Positions 6,714 to 15,796 are shown, counted from the first letter of the stretch. The stretch: DNA of 22,229 nt from an uncultured Oribacterium sp. (GCA_937927445.1 CALAOB010000168.1:1-22229), one strand, 5' to 3'. Notes: generated from the letters alone by a model not told the origin. Made by a program: numbers and translations.

Positions 6714-6782
6714 GGCGGGACCCGAAGAGGCGGCAACGGAGGCCATACGGAGAGACCGTGTGAAATCAAGCCGGGTCCCCCC
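6714..6782. repeat. Intergenic hairpin related to the folded repeats
   Basis: GGCGGGACCCG pairs with CGGGTCCCCCC (one mismatch) across 69 nt. Inside is GGCCATACGGAGAGACCGTGTGAA, clearly similar to the inner left arm of the element at 64-167 (GCCATATGGAGAGGTCGTG). A local ACGG-AGAGA-CCGT hairpin lies within it. There is no T-run. It may terminate the mscL remnant or be a diverged family member. Confidence 0.5.
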
Positions 6783-6837
6783 TGGCTGAACTGTTACAGG
6801 CTCCTGCGCCGCGATGGCCACGCATAAAATATAGTGC

Positions 6838-6866
6838 TTGACGAAACACCTGCGAGCGTTTATGAT
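6838..6866 (+). promoter_or_regulatory. Promoter inside a terminator hairpin, upstream of the CDF gene
   Basis: TTGACG (6838-6843), 17 nt and TATGAT (6861-6866) make a good promoter. Its -10 box lies at the loop of the terminator at 6844-6893, so RNA started here would lack the 5' arm of that hairpin. Confidence 0.6.
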
Positions 6867-6893
6867 TCTAAAACGCTCACAGGTGTTTTTATT
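6844..6893 (+). terminator. Terminator upstream of the CDF gene
   Basis: AACACCTG-GAGCGTTT pairs with AAACGCTC-CAGGTGTT with a single mismatch and runs into TTTTTATT. It would stop transcription from the mscL remnant side and makes starts before about 6895 unlikely for the next gene. Confidence 0.85.
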
Positions 6894-7019
6894 ATCTGCA
6901 GCCTGCCGAAGGGCAGTAGCGCATGGATCCGCAGCGTGCGGATCGCACAGCGCCAGGTGAGTGAGGGCGGTGACATCAGCCGTAACATGAGTCTGTTGGA
7001 TGAGTTAACAGAGGCGAAT

Positions 7020-8297
7020 ATGAACGAACATACTGAACGAACGAAAATATCTGAGAGAGCAGGTCTGACGGGAATCGTATGCAACCTGCTCCTTTTTGTA
7101 TTCAAAATTTCCATCGGCATCATCATCAACTCCGTGTCGATCATGGCCGATGGTTTCAACAACCTGTCGGACGCCGGCAGCTCCGTGATCTCGGTCGTCG
7201 GCTCGAAAATGGCAGGGAAGAAAGCCGATGAGGACCATCCCTTCGGACACGGGCGCATCGAGTACATCGCGGCCTTCATCGTCTCGATCCTGGTTCTCAA
7301 TGTCGGCCTCAGCTCCCTGCAGGATTCCTTCCGGAAGATCCTGCACCCGGAGATGATGCACTACAGCATCTATGCCGTCGTGATCCTGCTCGTTTCCATG
7401 CAGGTGAAGCTTGGCCTCGCGCTGTTCTACCGCCGCGTCGCAGAAAAAATCGACTCAAACATCTACCGTGCGTCGAGCCAGGATGCCTTCATGGATATCC
7501 TGACGACCGCGACGACCTTCGCGTCCCTCCTGATTTTCCATTTCTTCGACCGGAACATCGATGCCTATGTCGGCCTACTCGTTTCCATGATCGTCATCTG
7601 GAACGGCGTCGGCATCGCGCGGGAGACCCTGGCACCGCTGATCGGCGACTCCATCGATCCGGAGCTCTTTTACACCATCATCGACTTCGTCGAGCGCTAT
7701 CCAGGCATCCTCGGAAGCCATGATCTGATCGTCCACAACTATGGCCCGAATCAGTACATGGCCACCATTCACGCCGAGGTCGACGGCCGCAGCGACATCG
7801 AAAGTGCCCATGACCTCGTCGACCGGATCGAGCACGACTGCGAGACACAGCTCGGTGTCCACCTGGTGATCCACATGGACCCGATCCACAACGACGATGA
7901 GACCCGCTTTTACAGGGCAATGCTGGCGAACATCCTCGCCGAGCTCTCTCCTGAAAGCAGCTTCCACGATTTCCGTATCCGGCATGCCTCCGACGGCGCA
8001 CAGCTGACGAGAGAGAAGCATACGAAGCACAGCTTCGTCGCAGGCAGCAATGGTGCGCAGACGCAGAAGCTCATCTATCTGGTGTTCGACCTCATCACGC
8101 CATGGAACCTGACGAAGGAAGAGGAGAATCAGCTTCTGCATGGCATCCAGAACCGGATGCAGATCGAGAATCCGGATGTACGCTGTATCATCCAGCTCGA
8201 TAAGCCGTACATGCACACGCACTCCGCCGAGGAGGACGCCGAAGCACGTGCCCGTGCCACCGAGGACCTGGAAAATAACATCACAGAAGGAGAGTAA
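7020..8297 (+). CDS. Cation diffusion facilitator (probable Mn/Fe efflux)
   Basis: This 425-residue membrane transporter of the CDF family exports divalent metal in exchange for protons. Six membrane helices occupy roughly residues 15-220, followed by the cytoplasmic CDF C-terminal domain. HPFGHGRIEY (73-82) is a family hallmark. The helix-2 site is NNLSD (Asn47, Asp51) and helix 5 has DAFMD, an N-x-x-x-D/D-x-x-x-D set known from Mn-type CDFs such as pneumococcal MntE; zinc types carry a histidine in helix 5. About 120 extra residues follow the usual end. The ATG at 7020 has AGAGGCG before it; ATG 6987 is the alternative. The next gene starts 2 nt after its stop. Confidence 0.92.
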   Translation: MNEHTERTKISERAGLTGIVCNLLLFVFKISIGIIINSVSIMADGFNNLSDAGSSVISVVGSKMAGKKADEDHPFGHGRIEYIAAFIVSILVLNVGLSSLQDSFRKILHPEMMHYSIYAVVILLVSMQVKLGLALFYRRVAEKIDSNIYRASSQDAFMDILTTATTFASLLIFHFFDRNIDAYVGLLVSMIVIWNGVGIARETLAPLIGDSIDPELFYTIIDFVERYPGILGSHDLIVHNYGPNQYMATIHAEVDGRSDIESAHDLVDRIEHDCETQLGVHLVIHMDPIHNDDETRFYRAMLANILAELSPESSFHDFRIRHASDGAQLTREKHTKHSFVAGSNGAQTQKLIYLVFDLITPWNLTKEEENQLLHGIQNRMQIENPDVRCIIQLDKPYMHTHSAEEDAEARARATEDLENNITEGE

Positions 8298-8299
8298 GC

Positions 8300-9031
8300 A
8301 TGTACGAATTTAACGAGCGGGTCCGCTATTCCGAGACGGACGAGCATGAGCAGGCGACGATACTTTCGGTCGTCAATTACCTGCAGGACTGCAGCACCTT
8401 CCACTCGACGGAGGTCGGCCTGACGGTCGATTATCTGCGGGAGATGAAGCGCGCCTGGCTGCTCAGCTACTGGGACATCTACATCGAGCGCATGCCGAAG
8501 CTCTGTGAGCGCCTCACGATCGGTACCTGCCCGCATGCCTTCCGCGGCGTGCTGGCGCACCGTAACTTCTGGATCAAGGATGAAGCCGGTGCCTATATCC
8601 TGTGTGCCGACAGCCTCTGGTTCTGCTATGACACCGAGCGCATGCGCCCGGCGAAGATCACCGAGGATATGCTGACGCCGTTCGGCGAGATGCGGGATGT
8701 GCTCGCGCTCCCGGCCAGCGAGCGGAAAATCATGGAGCCGGACGAGCTCACCGAAGCCGCACCGATCCTCGTGCAGCCGCATCACATCGACAGTAATCAT
8801 CACGTCAACAACGCGCAGTACATCGCGATCGCCGACGAGGTGCTCACCGAAGCCTCCGGCGGGCAGGCGCGTTTTCACGCCGGTCGCATCCGAGCAGAGT
8901 ATCGGAAGGCGGCCGTGCTCGGGGATACAATGCTTCCGAAATATGGATCGTCACCGGACGGCGGGCTGATCGTCAGCCTCCAGAACCCGGAGGGGGATGT
9001 CTACTGTAATGTAGAGTTTATCCGCAGCTGA
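8300..9031 (+). CDS. Acyl-ACP thioesterase
   Basis: This 243-residue double-hotdog protein matches the FatA-like acyl-ACP thioesterase family, which releases free fatty acids from acyl carrier protein. The first hotdog begins with VRYSETDEHEQATILSVVNYLQD. The second carries the catalytic D-x-N-x-H set in HIDSNHHVNN (Asp164, Asn166, His168). The length is normal for bacterial members. AGAAGGAG lies within the end of the CDF gene and the ATG is 2 nt after that stop, so translation is probably coupled. A functional link to metal export is not evident. Confidence 0.92.
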   Translation: MYEFNERVRYSETDEHEQATILSVVNYLQDCSTFHSTEVGLTVDYLREMKRAWLLSYWDIYIERMPKLCERLTIGTCPHAFRGVLAHRNFWIKDEAGAYILCADSLWFCYDTERMRPAKITEDMLTPFGEMRDVLALPASERKIMEPDELTEAAPILVQPHHIDSNHHVNNAQYIAIADEVLTEASGGQARFHAGRIRAEYRKAAVLGDTMLPKYGSSPDGGLIVSLQNPEGDVYCNVEFIRS

Positions 9032-9042
9032 ACGGGCGGAGT

Positions 9043-9120
9043 GCCGATGGAGACATTGGCCAAAGCAGGTGGAGATCGTCGGTCCCTGACCGAAGGATGC
9101 ACACCGATGGAGACATTGGC
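9043..9120. repeat. Duplicated GAGA-loop hairpin with a third hairpin between
   Basis: The 17-mer CCGATGGAGACATTGGC occurs at 9044-9060 and again at 9104-9120. Each copy folds as a 6-7 bp stem closed by a GAGA tetraloop. Between them TCGGTC-CCT-GACCGA (9079-9093) forms another hairpin. The block lies between the thioesterase and the CvfB-like gene and has no T-run. Confidence 0.7.
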
Positions 9121-9195
9121 CTGAAATACAGAGGAAATACGGGAATTGCCGCGTCAGGCGGAGAGCCCGTGATCAATAGAAAGAAGAGGAAAAAC

Positions 9196-9846
9196 ATGAT
9201 TGAATTAGGAAAGATCCAGACACTGAAGATCGCGCGCGAGAAGGACTTCGGTGTGTATCTCGCAGACAGCGAGGGCGCATCGGTGCTGCTTCCGAAGAAG
9301 CAGGTGCCGGCGGGGAAGACGATCGGAGATGAGCTCTCCGTATTCGTGTACAAGGATTCGAGTGACCGTCTGATCGCGACGACCCGGAAGCCGCTCATGC
9401 AGGTCGGCGATATCGCGAAGGTGACCGTAAAGGATGTGACGAAGATCGGTGCGTTCGTGGACATCGGACTCGAGCGGGATGTGCTTCTGCCATACCACGA
9501 GATGCGTCACGAGATCAAGGCCGGCGACCAGGTCGAGGTCTATCTGTACGTCGATCACAGCCAGCGTCTCGCCGCCACGATGTATACAAAGAAGCACGAA
9601 GCGGCGACGGTTATACAGAATGATCAAATTAAGACCTATCATTATGAGCGAAATGCCGATGAGGTTCTCGCGATCCTGACGGAAAAGTTCGAAGGACATG
9701 TACCTTACACCGACAAAACTGTTCAACCTGACGAAATTATGCGCGATTTCGGTATGTCGAAGGCTGCTTTCAAGCGCGCGGTGGGCAAATTGCTTAAAGA
9801 AGGAAGAATTAAAATCACAAAGACCTCGATCTTTTGTGTATATTGA
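9196..9846 (+). CDS. cvfB: CvfB-like S1 RNA-binding protein, short form
   Basis: This 216-residue protein belongs to the CvfB/YitL family of RNA-binding regulators. Residues 1-62 and 68-132 are S1-like beta-barrel domains (GAFVDIGLERDVLLPYHEM is typical). The C-terminal 65 residues are the family's winged helix (DFGMSKAAFKRAVGKLLKEGRI). Family members I know are about 280-300 residues with a further S1 domain before the winged helix; that domain seems missing after residue 135. From about 9600 on the DNA is AT-richer (about 44% GC by hand count) than the first part. The ATG follows AGAGGAAAAAC; an upstream in-frame ATG at 9097 falls in the hairpin region and lacks a ribosome site. Confidence 0.85.
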   Translation: MIELGKIQTLKIAREKDFGVYLADSEGASVLLPKKQVPAGKTIGDELSVFVYKDSSDRLIATTRKPLMQVGDIAKVTVKDVTKIGAFVDIGLERDVLLPYHEMRHEIKAGDQVEVYLYVDHSQRLAATMYTKKHEAATVIQNDQIKTYHYERNADEVLAILTEKFEGHVPYTDKTVQPDEIMRDFGMSKAAFKRAVGKLLKEGRIKITKTSIFCVY

Positions 9847-9879
9847 CTTTTTTATAAAATCGCTCGACAGTTTGTATAA

Positions 9880-9896
9880 AATCGACCGGTTTTTTC
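9880..9896 (+). terminator. Weak terminator-like hairpin after the cvfB-like gene
   Basis: AAAATC pairs with GGTTTT around GACC and is followed by more T. The stem is short. The sequence TATAAAATCG occurs just before it and again within its start. No convincing promoter for ugpC was found in 9847-10010. Confidence 0.4.
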
Positions 9897-10010
9897 TAGG
9901 AACAAATGCCGTTGAGAAAAAAGGCCCGCAAGAGTACGATGAGTACAGTTGAAAAGGCCTGGGGAACCTGATCACGAAACGTTTGTGCCCTATTAGGAGA
10001 AGAAAAGATT

Positions 10011-11123
<1,113 letters not shown>

Positions 11124-11136
11124 TATTGATCTGAGT

Positions 11137-11168
11137 ACACCCGGTGGTTTTCCCACCGGGTGTTTTTT
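11137..11168 (+). terminator. Terminator after ugpC
   Basis: ACACCCGGTGG pairs with CCACCGGGTGT around a short T-rich loop and runs into TTTTTT. It is a strong intrinsic terminator. Confidence 0.95.
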
Positions 11169-11264
11169 ATGGAATACTATGATTTCATGCACGGATGCAC
11201 GTGAAAAAGGACGAAAAATGACGGAAAACAACGGAAAATGACAGCCGTCGGGTCGATACAATGA

Positions 11265-11293
11265 TTGATTTTAGAAATCGAATCTAGTAAAAT
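11265..11293 (+). promoter_or_regulatory. Promoter of the PucR-type regulator gene
   Basis: TTGATT (11265-11270), 17 nt and TAAAAT (11288-11293) lie 58 nt before the ATG at 11351. ATTTTA and TAAAAT also form an inverted pair across the spacer. Confidence 0.6.
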
Positions 11294-11311
11294 ATCAGTA
11301 ATTATGGAGTA

Positions 11312-11329
11312 CTAGTCGTATCTAGTCGT
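11312..11329. promoter_or_regulatory. Direct repeat CTAGTCGT x2, possible regulator binding site
   Basis: CTAGTCGT occurs at 11312-11319 and 11322-11329, a 10-bp period that would place both on one DNA face. A related TCTAGTA lies at 11283-11289 within the promoter. Their position just after the predicted start suits repression, perhaps by the HTH protein encoded next. Confidence 0.4.
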
Positions 11330-11350
11330 TAAGTGCAGAAGGAGTAGAGA

Positions 11351-12442
11351 ATGATTTCAAATCAGGTTTTACAGAGCACGATTGATTCTCTCAAGAGTAT
11401 TACAAGAGTTGATATCGCCATTGCGGACATTGATGGAAAGGTACTTGCATCGACCTTTACCGATAACCAGTATACAGAATCGATGGTTTCGTCTTTTGCG
11501 GAATCACAGGCAGACAGCCAGGCCGTCGGCGGATATCAGTTCTTTAAGATTTTCGACGAGCACCAGCTCGAGTATGTGCTGATCGCGATGGGCGACAGCG
11601 ACGACGTGTACATGGTCGGCAAGCTCGCCGCTTTCCAGATCCAGACCCTGCTGGTTGCGTACAAGGAGAAGTTCGATAAGGACAACTTCATCAAGAACCT
11701 CCTGCTCGATAACCTGCTTCTGGTCGACATCTATAACCGTGCGAAGAAGCTGCATATCGATGTCAGCGTGAAGCGCGTAGTGTACATCATCGAGACCAAG
11801 AAGAGCACCAGCGATTCCGGGGCACTTGAGGCACTGAAGACACTGTTTGCAGCGAAGACTCACGATTTCGTCACGGCTGTCGATGAGAAGAATGTCATCG
11901 TCGTAAAGGAAGTGAAGCCGACCGAGACCACGGATGAGCTCCACCACGTAGCCGAGACCATCCTCGATATGCTCGAGACCGAGGCGATGATCGATGCCCG
12001 TGTCAGCTACGGTACTGTAGTGAACGAGATCAAGGATGTGTCGAAGTCCTACAAGGAAGCGAAGATGGCCCTCGAGGTCGGGAAGATCTTCTATGCAGAG
12101 CGGAACATCATCGCCTACAACCGTCTCGGTATCGGTCGTCTGATCTATCAGCTGCCGCTGCCACTGTGCAAGATGTTTATCCGCGAGATCTTCACGAACG
12201 TATCTCCGGATGAGTTCGACGAGGAGACCCTGACCACGATCAACAAGTTCTTCGAGAATAACCTGAACGTTTCCGAGACCTCCCGTCAGCTGTATATCCA
12301 CAGAAACACCCTGGTATACCGTCTCGATAAGCTGCAGCGTTCCACCGGTCTGGACCTTCGTGTATTCGATGATGCTATCACCTTCAAGATCGCACTCATG
12401 GTTGTGAAGTACATGAAGTATATGGAGACCATCGATTACTAA
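11351..12442 (+). CDS. PucR/CdaR-type transcriptional regulator
   Basis: This 363-residue regulator has an N-terminal sensory region (1-110) resembling sugar-diacid recognition domains, a middle GGDEF-like PucR domain (about 135-270, with YGTVVNEIKDVSKSYKEAKMAL) and a C-terminal PucR helix-turn-helix (about 295-350: NNLNVSETSRQLYIHRNTLVYRLDKLQ). The C-terminus is clearly of this family; the ligand is unknown. AGAAGGAG precedes the ATG. It follows ugpC but has its own promoter after that gene's terminator, suggesting independent expression and perhaps a role in carbohydrate control. Confidence 0.85.
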   Translation: MISNQVLQSTIDSLKSITRVDIAIADIDGKVLASTFTDNQYTESMVSSFAESQADSQAVGGYQFFKIFDEHQLEYVLIAMGDSDDVYMVGKLAAFQIQTLLVAYKEKFDKDNFIKNLLLDNLLLVDIYNRAKKLHIDVSVKRVVYIIETKKSTSDSGALEALKTLFAAKTHDFVTAVDEKNVIVVKEVKPTETTDELHHVAETILDMLETEAMIDARVSYGTVVNEIKDVSKSYKEAKMALEVGKIFYAERNIIAYNRLGIGRLIYQLPLPLCKMFIREIFTNVSPDEFDEETLTTINKFFENNLNVSETSRQLYIHRNTLVYRLDKLQRSTGLDLRVFDDAITFKIALMVVKYMKYMETIDY

Positions 12443-12476
12443 TCCTTCGATTCATCGACGCTTCACTCATTGTCCG

Positions 12477-12493
12477 GAGACAGCCGCTGTCTC
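12477..12493 (+). other. Short perfect hairpin after the PucR-type gene
   Basis: GAGACAG-CCG-CTGTCTC is a perfect 7-bp hairpin 35 nt after the stop, followed by TGAAAAATCTT. It has no T-run of its own and precedes the stronger terminator at 12526-12560. Confidence 0.4.
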
Positions 12494-12525
12494 TGAAAAA
12501 TCTTAAGATTATTGACATGATTTAG

Positions 12526-12560
12526 CCGGTTCGTGGTGTATACACCATGGACCGGTTTTT
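12526..12560 (+). terminator. Terminator after the PucR-type gene
   Basis: CCGGT-TGGTGTATACACCA-ACCGG forms a symmetric hairpin with 3-nt internal mismatches, followed by TTTTT. Confidence 0.85.
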
Positions 12561-12627
12561 GCTATTATTTTACATGGTGCGTATCGTCTTCCGGAAACGC
12601 CTCCGCGCGCTTTCCGAAAACCGCACG

Positions 12628-12664
12628 GGCGCAAAGTTCGTCAATTTCATCGAGCTTTTGCGCC
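12628..12664. promoter_or_regulatory. Inverted repeat and weak -10 upstream of ftsE
   Basis: GGCGCAAAG (12628-12636) and CTTTTGCGCC (12655-12664) are inverted copies with a one-base bulge. They lie directly before TATACT (12666-12671), a possible -10 box for ftsE without a clear -35. The repeat may be an operator or part of the leader. Confidence 0.35.
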
Positions 12665-12706
12665 ATATACTATGTGTAACATCCTACCAAAGGACCTTCT
12701 ATAAGA

Positions 12707-13462
12707 ATGATTGAAATTAAAAACGTTTCCAAAAGCTATAAAAACGGCGTTGAGGCCCTCCGCAATGTGAGTCTCACCATCGCGGATGGCGAGTTCTGCT
12801 TCATCGTCGGGCGCAGCGGCTCCGGTAAATCCACGCTCGTCCGCCTGCTCACGAAGGAGCTCGAGCCGACGGAGGGCGAGATCATCGTAAATGAGCTCGC
12901 ACTGCAGCACATGAAACGCCGCCATGTCCCGAAGTACCGTCGCCGCCTCGGCGTCGTCTTCCAGGACTTCCGGCTTCTCGAGGACCGTTCCGTCTACGAG
13001 AACATCGGCTTCGCCGAGCTGATCGCCGGTAAATCCACCCCGGAGATCCGCGCCGATGTCGCAGAGATGCTCGAGCGCGTCGGTCTCAGCGACAAGCACG
13101 ATGCCTATCCGCGCGAGCTGAGCGGCGGCGAGCAGCAGCGTACGGCCATTGCCCGCGCACTGATCAACCGTCCGGAGATTCTGATCGCGGATGAGCCGAC
13201 CGGCAACCTCGACCACGAGAACGCCGTCAGCATCATGAAGCTGCTCGAAAGCATCCACGAGCAGGGCACGACCGTCATCGTCATCACGCATGACCTCGAG
13301 CTCGTCCGGATGATGAACAAGCGCACCGTCCACATGGCCGACGGCGAGATCGTCTCCGATTCCGGCGCGGAAGAGGCGCCGGCACCATCCCGCCCACGCG
13401 GTCTCGGCGGCAGCCACCGTCCGCGTCATGTCAGCCGGAGAAAGGGAGGTGAGGTCAGATGA
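12707..13462 (+). CDS. ftsE: Cell division ATP-binding protein FtsE
   Basis: This 251-residue ATPase of the FtsEX complex uses ATP hydrolysis to activate cell-wall hydrolases across the membrane. Walker A is GRSGSGKST (35-43), the signature LSGGEQQR, and Walker B ILIADEPTGNLD, with the ITHD switch near 203. After the normal end there is an extra tail of about 25 residues rich in Arg and Pro, which is not part of the ATPase fold. AAAGGA lies about 12 nt before the ATG. It overlaps ftsX by 4 nt (ATGA), a sign of translational coupling. Confidence 0.95.
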   Translation: MIEIKNVSKSYKNGVEALRNVSLTIADGEFCFIVGRSGSGKSTLVRLLTKELEPTEGEIIVNELALQHMKRRHVPKYRRRLGVVFQDFRLLEDRSVYENIGFAELIAGKSTPEIRADVAEMLERVGLSDKHDAYPRELSGGEQQRTAIARALINRPEILIADEPTGNLDHENAVSIMKLLESIHEQGTTVIVITHDLELVRMMNKRTVHMADGEIVSDSGAEEAPAPSRPRGLGGSHRPRHVSRRKGGEVR

Positions 13463-14367
13463 AAGCGAACGCCATCGGCTACTGTATCCGTTCCGGATTC
13501 AAAAACATATTGCATAACAAGCTGTTTTCCGCCGCCTCCACGGCGACCATCGCGGCCTGTATCTTCCTGTTCTGTCTGTTCTTCGCGATCGTGACGAACG
13601 TGCAGCACATCGCAAAAACCGCTGAAACCACGGTCGGCATCACCGTCTTCTTTAACGATGACGCAAGCAGCGAGGAGGTCAATGCAGTCGGCGATGCCAT
13701 CGCGGCCCGCCCGGAGGTGAAGAGCTCCCACTATACCTCTGCCGAGGAGGCCTGGGATGAGTTCAAGAGTGATTACTTCGACAACAATGAGCTGCTCGCC
13801 GAGGCGTTCGCGGAAGATAACCCGCTCGCGAACTCCCAGAGCTACGAGATCTTCCTGCACAACATCCAGGATCAGCAGAGCATCGTGGACTGGCTCCAGA
13901 GCTTCCCGGTCGTGCGTCAGGTGAATTATTCCAATGCCGCCGTCACGGGACTGAGCTCACTGAACCGCATCATCTCGCTGCTCAGCGCCGTGATCATCGC
14001 GGTCCTGCTGGCGGTGTCCGTCTTCCTGATCAGCAACACGATCTCCGTCGCGGCACAGTTCCGTCGACGCGAGAACATGATCATGAAGATGATCGGCGCC
14101 ACGAATCTCATGATCCGTCTGCCATTCCTCGTCGAGGGTGTGATGCTCGGCCTCGTCGGTGCACTGATCCCGCTGGCCGGCATCTACTTCATCTATGAAA
14201 AGGCCGTCCGCTATGTCACGAGCCACTTCGTCTCTATCTCGACGCTGTTCCAGCCGATTCCGATCAGCACCATCTATCCGCAGATGGTTGCGGTCGCACT
14301 GGGCCTCGGTGTCGGCGTCGGCTTCATCGTCTCCTTCGTGACGATCCGGAAGTCGCTCCGGGTGTAA
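13459..14367 (+). CDS. ftsX: Cell division membrane protein FtsX
   Basis: This 302-residue partner of FtsE has four membrane helices: near residues 22-45, then three after about residue 170 (around 175-198, 225-248 and 272-296). The extracellular loop between the first two, about residues 50-165, is where FtsX proteins contact the hydrolase they activate. AAAGGGAGGTGA precedes the ATG inside the end of ftsE. The hydrolase gene follows 100 nt downstream. Confidence 0.95.
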   Translation: MKANAIGYCIRSGFKNILHNKLFSAASTATIAACIFLFCLFFAIVTNVQHIAKTAETTVGITVFFNDDASSEEVNAVGDAIAARPEVKSSHYTSAEEAWDEFKSDYFDNNELLAEAFAEDNPLANSQSYEIFLHNIQDQQSIVDWLQSFPVVRQVNYSNAAVTGLSSLNRIISLLSAVIIAVLLAVSVFLISNTISVAAQFRRRENMIMKMIGATNLMIRLPFLVEGVMLGLVGALIPLAGIYFIYEKAVRYVTSHFVSISTLFQPIPISTIYPQMVAVALGLGVGVGFIVSFVTIRKSLRV

Positions 14368-14467
14368 CGCAAAGCGGTGCGAAGCCACGTCGATACGTCG
14401 CGGTTTGAAAGACGATCCGCGGCGTGAAGATGCGAAGGGCGAAGGCATTGGTCAAAAGAAAGTAAGT

Positions 14468-15796
14468 ATGAAGAAAACAAAATCAGCGAAACTGAATATG
14501 CTTGCGGCGGCGCTCGTGCTGTCCCTAAGCTGCACGGCGAAGCCGAACCTCGCAGCAGAGACGGAGAAGAAGCAGATCGCGTCGGCGCAGAAAACGATCG
14601 ACGCGAATCAGGCGGCCATCGACGCGCTGAAGGAAGAGCAGGCGAAGGTGAACGATACCATCAGCGGGCTCAAGGACCGGAAGGCGGATACCGCAAGCTA
14701 CATAAAGACGCTCGACCAGAGCATGACGGAGCTCACGAACGAGGTGAACGAGCTCAATGCTTCCATCGCGCAGAAGCAGCTGGACATCCAGTTCACACAG
14801 CAGCAGCTCGCCGAGGCGACGCAGACCGAGTCGGACCAGTACGCCAGCATGAAGCTGCGCATCCGCTTCATGTACGAGAAGGGCGATGCGAGCTTCATCG
14901 ACATGATCCTGAATGCCGAGAGCTGGGCAGATCTTCTCAACAAGGCAGAGTACATCGCGAAGATCACGGAGTATGACCGGCAGAAGCTGAACGAGTTTGC
15001 GACGACGAAGCAGTTCATCACAAACACGAATCTGCAGCTCGAGGCGGAGCAGGCGCAGCTTGTCACGATGCAGGCGTCCGCGAGTGCGAAGCAGCAGAGT
15101 GTGGCGACCCTGCTCGCGCAGAAGAATCAGGAGCTCGCGGCCTATAATCAGAAGATCCGCTCGGCACAGTCGACGGCGGACCAGCAGCAGGGCGAGATCA
15201 ATGCGCTCTACGCGGATATCGAGGAGCAGGAGAGCACGATCGCTGCGATGGAGAAGGAAATCCGGCGGCAGGAAGAGGAGGCCCGGAAGAAGGCGGAAGC
15301 CGAGGCGAAGGCAAAGGAAGAAGCCGCACGGAAGGCAGCCATCGCCGCCGGCAAGGATCCGGATTCGGTCGAGAAGGTGAAGCCGGACTATACGACGCGC
15401 ACGATGAGCGGCGGATTTACCTGGCCGGTTCCGTCGGGTGGACGCATCAGCAGTACCTTCGGCTCCCGCGAAGCGCCGACCGAGGGCGCGAGCACCTATC
15501 ATAAGGGCATCGACATCGCGGCCTCCAGCGGCTCGAAGGTCGTGGCCTCTGCGGGCGGTGAGGTCGTGATCGCGACCTACTCGGCATCCGCCGGAAACTA
15601 CGTGATGATCAACCATGGCAGCGGCGTGTATACCGTCTACATGCACATGGCGAGTCTCGGCGTCTCCGAGGGGCAGGAAGTCAAGCAGGGCGAGAGCATC
15701 GGCACCGTCGGCTCCACCGGCTACTCTACCGGACCACATCTCCACTTCGGCATCCGCGAAAACGGAAGCTATGTGGATCCACAGTCATTCATGTAA
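14468..15796 (+). CDS. Secreted coiled-coil M23 peptidase (EnvC-like wall hydrolase)
   Basis: This 442-residue protein has a signal peptide (1-31, ending near NLAAE), two long coiled-coil regions (about 32-180 and 190-300, the second ending in an alternating Glu/Lys/Ala stretch) and a C-terminal M23/LytM endopeptidase domain. The zinc-site residues are intact: HKGID (His345, Asp349) and HLHF (His424, His426), with His393 in VYMHM. It should therefore cut peptidoglycan cross-links itself. Position right after ftsE-ftsX indicates that it is the hydrolase they control, like EnvC, PcsB or CwlO elsewhere. The ATG at 14468 has only a weak AGAAAG; an upstream in-frame TTG at 14405 would put charged residues before the signal peptide. 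Confidence 0.92.
   Translation: MKKTKSAKLNMLAAALVLSLSCTAKPNLAAETEKKQIASAQKTIDANQAAIDALKEEQAKVNDTISGLKDRKADTASYIKTLDQSMTELTNEVNELNASIAQKQLDIQFTQQQLAEATQTESDQYASMKLRIRFMYEKGDASFIDMILNAESWADLLNKAEYIAKITEYDRQKLNEFATTKQFITNTNLQLEAEQAQLVTMQASASAKQQSVATLLAQKNQELAAYNQKIRSAQSTADQQQGEINALYADIEEQESTIAAMEKEIRRQEEEARKKAEAEAKAKEEAARKAAIAAGKDPDSVEKVKPDYTTRTMSGGFTWPVPSGGRISSTFGSREAPTEGASTYHKGIDIAASSGSKVVASAGGEVVIATYSASAGNYVMINHGSGVYTVYMHMASLGVSEGQEVKQGESIGTVGSTGYSTGPHLHFGIRENGSYVDPQSFM

Noticed and set aside
9044..9120. Two 17-nt repeats 60 nt apart as a CRISPR fragment
   Set aside because: Only two copies, repeat too short, hairpins in the spacer and no cas genes.
14525..15745. 406-codon minus-strand open frame opposite the M23 gene
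   Set aside because: It is rich in Leu and Arg with no known motif, as expected from the reverse of a high-GC coding strand.
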